Shown one piece after another: positions 53,295-62,000 of a DNA stretch of 62,000 bases. Within the stretch, counting starts at the first letter, position 1. Each line of letters opens with the position of its first letter. The notes beneath the pieces are model-generated. The model saw only the letters and a list, made by a program, of their open reading frames with translations. It had not been told where the DNA came from and ran no database searches. Both the position numbers and the translations under genes were made by a program. Source of the DNA: Neocallimastix lanati (nom. inval.) (taxonomy: Eukaryota; Neocallimastigomycota; Neocallimastigomycetes; Neocallimastigales; Neocallimastigaceae); contig JACVTC010000121.1 of the NCBI GenBank assembly GCA_016946835.1, positions 30,001 through 92,000 on the forward strand. Reading direction: 5' to 3'.

Positions 53295-54540
53295 AACTTT
53301 TGATTCTCTTCAGGGGGGGTGTCACTTTCCATTGGGTTCACTGAGGGAAGACCATCTTAATTCTCATCATATCGAGGGTGATAGTAAAAAATTCAAATAT
53401 TACACATTAGATGTTTTTTAGTACAATTGCTTATTGTAGTTGTTTGTAATAGATATTATTTTAAAAAATTTTTATCTTCCATTTATCTTTTTCTTTTTCC
53501 TATATTTTCATCTTTATGGTATTTTTTTATATTCCTGTAGGAATTTATTCATCCCACCTCATGTTCTTCTTTCAATTTTTTAATATACCTTTGATATTTA
53601 ATATTCTTTAAACTTTTTTATGAAAAAATAATTAATGACCTTGAATCTTGGATTGAAAGTAGACAATGAAAATTCTTAATTAAAAAAAAAAAAAAAAAAA
53701 AAAAAAATATCAAATTGTAAGGAAATTATTCATGGATTTATTTAAAAAATACAATATTAATATGAAAAACTTCTTTATCATAAGTGTTAACTGCAATAAT
53801 AATACATATTATTTGAAGGTTATTCATATGATTCACTTTACCGACTAAAATAATAAATTTGAAATTTTCTTCAAGGATTCGCAAAAATATTAATATGCCA
53901 AACTGAAAAATACGGAAGTTTTACTGGGAAAATGTTCATTGTTCAAGTACTCCTGTGATTAGATCAATTTTAAAAACAAGAAAGTTTAAATTTGGTTATA
54001 AAAAATTTATTCAATATCTATCTCTAAAATATTCACAATTTTCTCTTAGATAACTTTAATGTCCTAAATTTGAAAATTTAGGTAACAATTTATTCAACCT
54101 GTTGATGAAATTTTTTATTAATTTTTCTCTAATTGTTCATGATAAAGGGGAATATTTTAATGATAATAGATAATTTTTACTCTTTTAATGCAGTATATGA
54201 AATCTAAAAGATCGGCTCGAGGAAAAGAAGGTGTTTTATTAATAATAACTTTCAATAAACTTTGAGTCAGTCTTTTATCCGATTTCATATTTTGTGGAGC
54301 TTTCGGAATTTCGTACTAATGTTATACCTATATGATTAGTGATTTTTACATTATGATCAATTTACATACCATTAGATCTACCATTGATAAAAGTGTTAAC
54401 GTCGAAACAATAAGACAAAGAAGAAATTCTGATACTGATTCAAATGATAATTTTTATTTACATAGAGTTATCGTAAATGAATGAAAAGAGTTAGAGGCCA
54501 ATTTGTTTTCAAAACTCATAATACAGTTTTTTAATATTAA
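53295..54540. pseudogene. Decayed coding or retroelement region
   Basis: Composition is mixed over about 1.2 kb. The start (53295-53400) has a G7 run at 53313-53319 followed by TGTCACTTTCC, resembling a polypurine tract next to an LTR start. Further on, a plus-strand frame at about 54353-54530 reads TIRSTIDKSVNVETIRQRRN and FYLHRVIVNE, then TGA, then KELEANLFSKLIIQFF. Another reads MKSKRSARGKEGVLL near 54196. Stops are frequent and no family was recognised. The most likely explanation is an old transposon or dead gene. Confidence 0.4.
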
Positions 54541-54695
54541 TATAAAAAATTTTCATGTATTTTTCTTTTAATAAATATTATTAAATAAAGTTTATTCCTT
54601 GTCTAAAAAAAAAAAAAAGTAAACTTTTGACGAACTATCTTTTGATTATAAGGGAAACAAAAGATATCTTTAATATCTACTTATTTTTTTTTTTC

Positions 54696-54738
<43 letters not shown>

Positions 54739-55369
54739 AAAAAGAATTTAAAGATAAATTACAATTAAAGACTAATAGAGACAGATATAAAATATTAGTT
54801 TTTAAATTTTCTATTAATAATTTTATACTTTAGACTTGAATCTTAAAAAGAAAAAAAAAATAGGTTTTTAAAGATATCTTTAATTTTAAAAAATTTTTTT
54901 CTCTTTGTTAAATATGTAAATTATAATAATTTATTTGAAATAACAGATTTACTAATTAATATTTAATTATTTTAATAAAATCAAAAACAAAATATATAGA
55001 TATAATCTGTTATATAAAACAAAAATTTATTTAATACTTTTTTATATAACAAATATTTTTTTCTATTTTGAAAAATTTAACAATAAATTTACATAATTTG
55101 AAAAAAAAAAAAAAATAAAATAAAATAAAATAAAATTAAACTAACTCTAATAATAATAATAATAAATAAACTAAAATATATATTAAAAAACATATAAATA
55201 TTTCATTTTATAATTTAATAAATTGAACTTTAATATATATATAATTAAGTATAATTAAATATATAATAATAAATTAATTTAATTACAATACAGTTAATTA
55301 TATATTTCTTATTTCTTATAGATAAAAACATTATTGAATAAAATTTATATTAATATATACATAAATATT
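54541..55369. other. A+T-rich intergenic DNA
   Basis: Downstream of the solute-binding-protein-like gene (minus strand). Contains a poly(A) at about 54701-54736 and a short ATAAA repeat near 55116-55135. Nothing else seen. Confidence 0.65.
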
Positions 55370-56383
55370 TCAAAGTTGAGTCAAAATAGAAATAATAGTG
55401 TAAGAAATAATAAAGACAAAGATTCCGAAAAAAGATTTTATTGAATTGGCTGAACTCTTATAACCTTCTGTAATTAATTCAGCATCTTTTAATGCATCTG
55501 AGATTTCTCTACCTTTAAACAAGGATTCATAGATATTATTTCTAAATTTTGTTGACCAATCAATATATTTCTTATATAAAGGTCTTGCAATAAATTGCAT
55601 TCTTTTTAACATTTCACAATCCATAATAGAGCAAACTTCTTCATCATCATATAAACTAATGATTGCTGAATTTAATCTCTTATTTAATACAAGATATTTT
55701 TGAGTTTCTAATGATGTTAAATATTTAAAAACTATTACGGCTGCATCTATTTTTTCTTTTTTGATATATTTGTTAATACCTAAATTAAATCCTCCTAATA
55801 TAGAACCTGAAACACCTTCTTTATTTCCTGGAAGAATCGAACTACTATAAGATGTCATTAAATTTGAAAAATATTGAAAATCCCAAAATTTTCCAAATAA
55901 TAGTTTTTTATTTATAATTTTTTCTAGAGAAAATTTTAAACCTTGTATAAATATTTCATCTATTATGTTTTATAAATTATACATATTAATATATATATAT
56001 ATTTATTATTATTATTATTATTAATTGTAACTATATATATATATATAATTGAGTTTTAATATGCATTATATTAATTTATAGATAATAATAAATAATAACA
56101 ATAATAATAATAATAATAAAAATTTTTCCTATACCTGAAGAAATTTCCTCTTTTATTTTTTTTAATTTTTCTAATGCGTCTTTAACGTTTTGACTTGTTA
56201 AATCAGGAAATGGTGACTCCTTAGAATCTCTGAATGAATAAAGATATTCATAAAGAGAACATGTTCCTAATTCTTCATCTAATATTATTTATTGTTTATA
56301 TTTTATTTTAATTAATTATTGTTAGTAATATCTTTTTTTCATTTTAATAAATAATAATGATAATAATAATAATAATAATAATA

Positions 56384-56445
<62 letters not shown>

Positions 56446-57355
56446 ATTCGTTGTTATTGTTCGAATATTTTTTAATAATAATTTAGTAAAAAAAAAAAAA
56501 GGAGATTTTTATATTTAAATTTATATTTACTTGGAAAAACACCGTTATATCCAATTATTTCATCATTACCAATTTTTTTTTCTTCATTAATAATATATTT
56601 TGCTGTTTCTATTAATTCTTCCCAAGTTTTTGGAACACTCTTTTTATATTTATTTAATAAGTCTTTATTATAAATTAAAGAAGTACAGTCAATCACTGTT
56701 GGCTATTTTATTATATATTTGAATATACAAATATATATATATATATATATATATTAAATTTTGTAAATATAATTGTCATAATAAAAAAATTATATTAAAT
56801 ACAATGTAAAAAGTAATTACAAGTCCAACTAATTTGTCATTATAATAACAAGTTTGACTTGTAATTTCATTATCATATAAATTAATGTGACTTTCACTTA
56901 AATATTCTCTTAGATCCAATAAATATGGTCCAAATTTATTGGAAAATATATTATCAAAATAATATAAATCATATTTATCTGATTTTTTTGAAAATAATAA
57001 TTCAATTGTTGATTCATAATCTTCTACTTCAACAGTTGAATTATCTTTAGATAAAAGATTTACATTCAATTTTATATTTAAACTATTTTCTGCTGAATAC
57101 TTATTAAATTTATCAAAAAGTTCTTGATATGTATAAATTCCTCCATTTTCTGAACTTGTAAGAATATTAATTTCAATTGTTTCACTATTATCTCCTAAAC
57201 CTAATTTTATTTAAATTAAAATGTATTTAAAATCTTATATTTACTTCATATATATATATATGTTTTTTTTTATATTATTATATATTAAAAGTGTCCTTAC
57301 ATAAAAATATGAAAGAAATAAATAATGTAAATGATAGTATATTTTTAATAATCAT
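55370..57355 (-). CDS. Membrane-anchored extracellular solute-binding-protein-like (SBP family 1) protein
   Basis: Five exons on the minus strand: 57355-57301, 57200-56821, 56702-56531, 56278-56135, 55959-55370, phases consistent, 446 residues. Exon 1 encodes the signal peptide MIIKNILSFTLFISFIFLC. The body looks like a bacterial family 1 solute-binding (periplasmic binding protein type 2) domain: EINILTSSENGG and YQELFDKFNKYSAEN at the start, YDLYYFDNIFSNKFGPYLLD, LIYNKDLLNKYKKSVPKTWE, then GSILGGFNLGINK with AAVIVFKYLTSLETQKYLV. The last 20 residues are a membrane helix with essentially no cytosolic tail. Gut fungi are known for such domains fused to class C-like seven-helix receptors; here no seven-helix part follows, so it may be a stand-alone anchored sugar sensor, a co-receptor, or a truncated paralogue. 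The ligand is unknown. All acceptors are TAG. Confidence 0.85.
56346..56443. repeat. (AAT)n/(ATT)n self-complementary microsatellite in an intron
   Basis: An AAT run (about 56346-56383) is followed directly by an ATT run (56384-56443), so the intron between exons 3 and 4 of the solute-binding-protein-like gene can fold into a long hairpin with an arm of at least 20 bases. Confidence 0.85.
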
Positions 57356-57934
57356 GATTATATTCTTTATAATAATAAATAATAATAATGAATAAGATTA
57401 AAAAAAAATAAAAAATAAAAGAAGAAAGAAGAAAGAAGAAAAAAATTAATAATAAAAAAATAATATATATGAAATAAGATTATTTAATAATTTATTAAAA
57501 AGAAAAGATAATTGGAATAATCGTTTTTCTTATTATTCTTTTTTTTTTTTTTTTTAAAAAAAAAAAAATAGTAAAATAAAACTATAATAAATATAAATAT
57601 CTATAAATATATTATTATAATTTTATTTTATAATATATAATAATATATCATTAATTCATAAAATAATAATAAAATTAATTTTTTTATTTTTTTTTTTTTT
57701 TTATTTTTACAAAAGAAAAATTAATCTAAATTTATTATTTATAACTTTTAAGTACAATAAAAAAGATAATAATATTGGTAATATAAATACACTATATATA
57801 TTAAAACAAATGTTACTATTTTAATTTCTATTATATGAAATGTTTCCTGTTCAGCTTTTTTATTTACTTTTTTTATTTATTTTTAGAAAAAAAAATATAT
57901 CTTTTAGTTCTTTAGCTTTTTTTATATTTTTAGT
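57356..57934. other. Promoter-side A+T-rich DNA
   Basis: Between the solute-binding-protein-like gene start and the copia relic. Homopolymers and a GAAGAAAGAAGAAAGAAG purine run at about 57421-57440. No recognised promoter element. Confidence 0.6.
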
Positions 57935-60480
57935 TTATTTTTATTCAATCTGTACTTTTCATATTTAATATTCTACTATCTATTTTATTTTATTCAATCT
58001 GGAGTTATTTATCTGAGTTTTCAATTATTTATAGCAGCTGTTGCTACAGTAAGTCATAGACTCTCTCAGCCTGAATTGTTGGAGAATAATTTTCTATAAA
58101 ATCTTCACCTGGAACTTGTTGAAAGCCACAAGCTACTAATTTTATTTTTCTTTTTATTTTTTTTTTCCTTTTTTGTAAATACCCATTTTGTATCTGCAAT
58201 ACGAGCATTTTTGGGAATACTATTAACTATTTTCATAACTTTATGTTATATAGATTTGAAAGTTTTTCTTTTATAGTAATTTTCTATTCTTCAGCATCTA
58301 CTGAATTAATAGTTTGAAAATATATAAATAGTACATTAATATATTCAAGATCTTATGTTTTTTGATATTATATGCAAATTCTAATTTTCTTTGTTATAAG
58401 AAGTTCATTATCTTAATCACTGGAACAATCGTTATCATTATTTATGCTTCTTTTTCTTATAGAATTGTTGTTATTATAATTATTAATTTTATTAATATTT
58501 TGATTATTATTAATACTACTGTTTTTATTGTTATTCGAATCATCATTTTCATGAATATAAATATTATTTTTATTTTAAATAGTATTATTATTATTGGTAT
58601 TATTGCTATATATTCATTTTATTATTTTCAATGTTATTGTTAATATTTATTATATGATTTTCATTTATACAATTATTATTATGAATGAATTTTTAATAAT
58701 ATTTCATTTAAATAATTATTTTGAGAGTTTGGATTTTTATTTTGAATGTTATTATCATTATTAGAATTAAGATTATAATTAGAATTGTTAAATTAGAATT
58801 AAATTCAAAATTTCCACCTTCAAATAATAAATATGTAATTGAGTCAATATATATATCACATAAAAGGGTAGTATTAGTAGTACCTTGACATGTCTTCAAT
58901 AACATAAACATCCTGTACAGAGATAATTAATTATAGAGTTGGTAGAAATATATAAAATTTTATAACCTAAAAAGTCATTATCGTAATCAATGAAAATACC
59001 TTTAGTATTATTATCAAATTTTTTGAATTTATGATTATTATAGGAAAAAAATCCTTTGCCACCAAAAACTTTTAAATGCAAAATATCAACTACTTTATTA
59101 AATAAGACTTCATCAGGGTTTTTATTAGTAATACTTTGATAAGGATCAATTATTATATAAATAAGAAGCACTAAAGATAGCAGAATCCCAAAACTTAAGA
59201 GAGTATAGCTAAATTGAGAAGGGAAATAGTACAATAATTTAAAGTTTGGTTTAAATGGTCTGTACAACCATTTTGTTGTGGATAGTCAGAAATAGAATTC
59301 ATAAAATTTATGACATTAAGTTTTAAATAATCAACAAGATTGTGATTTATATATTCAGTACCATTGTCGAATTTTAAATTAATAATTTTATAGGAAATTG
59401 AATTGCTATGAATTTATAAAAGTTAACAAAAGCATTGTATATATTGCTTTTATTATTAATAAAGTAAATCCAACATTTTATCAAAAATTCATCATGATAT
59501 GTGATATAATAACTAAAACCATCATACCAAACTTCTAGTTTTCCACCTACATCAGCATGAATGAGTTCTAAAAGTTTTTTAGCTTAATTTGTAGAACTGT
59601 AAGAAGATATGATTCATTTCTAATACTAATGGCAAGAATGGTCATATTTTCTATCAGTAAATCTTTTAATATTTCTCTAACATCTCTAGGAGCTTCGTTT
59701 ATTATGTTATTGATGATTTTTTTTATTGATGGTTTTGTCTTAAATTTTTCATCCCCTCACTTCTTCAGTCTTATGGGGTTAGTAATAAAGCAAAATATAA
59801 AAGAATTATTGTTCATCATGATTTCATTATTTTTAATATCTATTGTTGTATCGGACCATTCATCATTAAGTAATAAAGGAAATAATTTAGTAAAAGTTTC
59901 ATCATTATTCATAACATATAGATGATTATTAATTGGATTGATGAATAAATTTTTTCTTTTAATGCTCCGTATTCAATTAAGCATTAACATAATAGTAAAA
60001 AAAATTTTAGATACATTAGGAACGCTTACTTTATTCAGTTATTATTAAATGATACTATTCAAATTGCAACAAGAACAAATATATTTTTCAAACTATACCT
60101 TTTAAAAATACAAATGGAAGAATTAATATTTGAAACTTGTTTAGAATAATAGATTACAACAAAAATTGTTTAATATCTAGAAAGGTTAATCCTTCTTTAT
60201 TATTGATTAAGTATAAACATGTTGCGATATCTTTTGTGATTATTGGCATAGCAACTTTATCAGCTTCATTATTTTTAATTTTTTTTTTTTTAATTTCATA
60301 GTTTCCGTAAGTTGAGACCTTAATTTTGGACTAATATCTAACAATTGTAAAAAGGTAATATTTGGTGTTAAATTATTTAGATCAATTGTAAGTTTCATAT
60401 TTTGGTTTTTTGCTAATTAATTTAATATGTTTTTCTCTTCTTGAATAATTTTATTAAGCTTTTCCTTTTCAGTAATATCT
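57935..60480 (-). mobile_element. Decayed Ty1/copia retrotransposon
   Basis: Minus-strand reading order is GAG-pre-integrase (about 59720-59600: EAPRDVREILKDLLIEN), integrase (about 59590-59270: LELIHADVGGKLEVWYDGFS, YYITYHDEFLIKCWIYFINN), then the DEVLFNKVVDILHLKVFGGK and FKKFDNNTKGIFIDYDNDFL motif after integrase (about 59130-58960). An Asn/Ser-rich linker (58640-58370) leads to the start of RT (about 58230-58040: ARIADTKWVFTKKEK, VACGFQQVPGEDFIENYSP). Integrase before RT is the Ty1/copia order. RT is cut after its first third and RNase H is missing. Frameshifts and stops are numerous. Gag-like Lys/Asn-rich frames may extend to about 60480. Confidence 0.8.
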
Positions 60481-60525
60481 ATATTCTCTTATTTTGAACT
60501 TGGTAAATTCATAATTTCACTTGGC

Positions 60526-60801
60526 TTGCCAAAAAATCTTAGGATTCATCCAATCATGCATGTCTCTGACCTTGAACCGTACTTTGAAGATAAGTTTGGA
60601 AGAAACCAAGAACCACCACCAATTGTCATTAACAACGAAGAAGAGAACGAAGTTGAACAAATATAAGACAAACGAACTCATTATGGGAAAATCCAATACT
60701 TGATAAAATGGAAAGGATATCCGCTTTCAGAAGCTTCTTGGGAACCTGAGAAAAATCTTAATTGCCCCAAACTCTTGAAAAAATTCAATAAAAATAATTA
60801 A
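60526..60801 (+). pseudogene. Chromodomain tail of a Ty3/gypsy (chromovirus) integrase
   Basis: Frame 60526-60801 reads IHPIMHVSDLEPYFEDKFG, PPPIVINNEEENEVEQI, a TAA at 60664, then YLIKWKGYPLSEASWEPEKN and CPKLLKKF before a final TAA. The FHVSxLxPY and YLVKWKGYxxxExTWEPxxNL patterns are diagnostic of chromovirus integrase C-termini. The aromatic cage positions (Tyr, Trp, Trp) are retained in the second half. One internal stop makes it a pseudogene. The rest of the element is absent; the fragment is inserted next to, and opposite in strand to, the copia relic. Confidence 0.85.
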
Positions 60802-61079
60802 AATAACTTAAACTAGAAAATGAATCTCTAATAAACTTTAATTTTTTATAGTATATTATATATAATTATATGATTAAATTATATTCTTAAATTATTAATA
60901 TTAAACTTATTATTATTGTTAAAACCTAATTTATCCTTTATATTATTTTATAACTTATATTTAAAATTTATAATAACTGTAAACTTTATCAATATCATGT
61001 AACAAAATAATTATTAAATATGTTATTTCATGTAATTACTTATTAATATCATGTATTATTATTATTATTTCATACTATT
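60802..61079. other. A+T-rich DNA after the chromodomain fragment
   Basis: No coding signal. Probably 3' untranslated or LTR sequence of the chromovirus fragment, but no second LTR is in the window to prove it. Confidence 0.4.
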
Positions 61080-61503
61080 AAGCACAAAGGAAATTCACAC
61101 TTAAATATTTTATTTATTCATTGTAGTCTAGTTTAACTTTAAGATTCGTCTGGTATCCGAATCCTGGAGGAGGACTAGTCTGGTGGTAATACATCATGAC
61201 AATGAAGCAGAACTTCTTAGGTTCGACTCACACCCTTTCCTAATCTATAATTATTTTTAGTTAATTAATTAAATTATTATAGAAAATTCTCGAGTTTCTT
61301 TGGTTAATATTATATAACTAAATGAAACTAGAAAGTTCTATTTTAATAATTATTTTATCATTTTTCTATAAGATTCATTTTCTAGAAAGAAAACTTAATT
61401 TTTCGAACTTTCGTTAATCTTAACTTTTTCCGAAACTGTTTTTCCGAAAAAGTATAAATAAGTGTGAATTTCTCAACAAAAAAAATAATTTTTCTTTGTG
61501 CTT
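61080..61503. mobile_element. Inverted-repeat-bounded segment with tRNA-like boxes
   Basis: The left end AAGCACAAAGG followed by GAAATTCACACTTA (61080-61103) is mirrored on the right by TAAGTGTGAATTTC (61459-61472) and TTCTTTGTGCTT (61492-61503), with extra bases between the two right-hand blocks. Inside, 61176-61186 (TAGTCTGGTGG) and 61220-61230 (GGTTCGACTCA) resemble RNA polymerase III A and B boxes at the tRNA spacing of 44 bases, but the stems of a tRNA cannot be formed. A TATA-like AGTATAAATAAG lies at 61451. It may be a solo LTR (TATA plus terminal repeats), a MITE, or a tRNA-derived SINE. Confidence 0.45.
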
Positions 61504-62000
61504 TTATTAACTAGTTAAAAGTAATTCGAAATATTGCAATAACTAATTAATAATAAAAAATAATAATAAATTTTATATTTTAATAAAAATATTAATAAAA
61601 CAAATATTTTTAAGAAAACGAATTACTTTATTAGTGTAGACCTATTGGGTGTAAACCGTTACAATAATAAATAATTAAATTCAAATACTAAAAATAAATT
61701 ATTAATAATTAAATATGAATAATAAATAATTAATTAATATAAATAACAAATAATTAAATAAATATTTTATTTTTTAAGCATTTATAAATAAAATATTTTT
61801 ATAAACACTTTCACTTCATTCATTGATTCGACTACACTCACTCTCTGCTGATCTTGAACTCTACGCAGTCGCAGGCTTTGTGCTCGAGTCTCACTCGCCT
61901 ACACTCTCTATAATTAAAAAGATTGAATAATTAATATCAATATGTTTGAATGTTATGCATTTCACAAATACATTTCTAATGTAACGTATTATAATGTGCG
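61504..62000. other. Window-end DNA with a less A+T-rich island
   Basis: 61615-61670 and 61805-61915 are richer in G and C (for example GTCGCAGGCTTTGTGCTCGA) without an open frame, and may belong to an element continuing beyond the window. Confidence 0.3.

Noticed and set aside
58362-58643. Plus-strand hydrophobic membrane protein
   Set aside because: Complement of the Asn/Ser/Asp-rich linker between copia integrase and RT.
58896-59267. Membrane protein gene upstream of the solute-binding-protein-like gene (possible seven-helix part)
   Set aside because: The C-terminal half (LHLKVFGGK, FDNNTKGIFIDYDND) and neighbouring frames are copia integrase; the hydrophobic stretch comes from a shifted frame.
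61169-61245. Functional tRNA gene
   Set aside because: A- and B-box-like strings are present at the right spacing, but D, anticodon and T stems do not pair.

Overview
The window looks like nuclear DNA of an anaerobic gut fungus (Neocallimastigomycota). The base composition is extremely A+T-rich, with long A, T, AT, AAT and ATT runs between genes. The genes carry short spliceosomal introns and asparagine-rich, (AAT)n-encoded proteins. The gene content is typical of that phylum: a decayed ankyrin array, a bacterial-type acyltransferase, and a signal-peptide/membrane-anchored relative of bacterial solute-binding proteins. The assignment is an inference; no rRNA or tRNA marker was found.

Layout. 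1-8.3 kb is gene-poor A+T-rich DNA with one decayed reading frame (1093-1515), a long hairpin (1516-1582) and a less A+T-rich island (2190-2445). 8.3-12.6 kb (+) holds a multi-exon gene for a roughly 1180-residue protein with one N-terminal membrane segment and poly-Asn tracts. 14.2-16.0 kb (-) is quinolinate phosphoribosyltransferase in five exons. Around 18 kb is a retroposon with a 13-bp target-site duplication and a poly(A) tail. 19.3-23.1 kb (-) is an AVT-type vacuolar amino-acid transporter in four exons. 26.4-28.1 kb is a decayed Ty1/copia element. 29.5-30.2 kb (+) is a cysteine-rich, probably GPI-anchored secreted protein. 32.1-35.2 kb (+) is an 11-exon NYN-domain (MARF1-like) putative ribonuclease. 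37.6 kb is an ankyrin pseudogene. 38.4-39.7 kb (+) is an intronless acyltransferase-3 membrane protein. 40.9-46.0 kb is a decayed Ty3/gypsy LTR element (- strand) with recognisable LTRs, primer-binding site, gag, protease, RT and integrase. 47.9-52.0 kb (+) is an eight-exon AMPK/SNF1-related kinase. 53.3-54.5 kb is decayed coding or transposon sequence. 55.4-57.4 kb (-) is the solute-binding-protein-like gene in five exons. 57.9-62.0 kb is a transposon graveyard: Ty1/copia (-), a chromodomain integrase tail (+), and an inverted-repeat-bounded segment carrying tRNA-like boxes.

There is no operon-like organisation. Genes are separated by 1-3 kb of A+T-rich DNA and appear functionally independent: NAD biosynthesis, vacuolar transport, RNA metabolism, signalling, cell surface and membrane acylation. 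Exon models were derived by hand from splice motifs, reading phase and protein-family continuity. Across six spliced models (33 introns) all 5' sites are GT, but about one third of the 3' sites are AAG rather than TAG or CAG.
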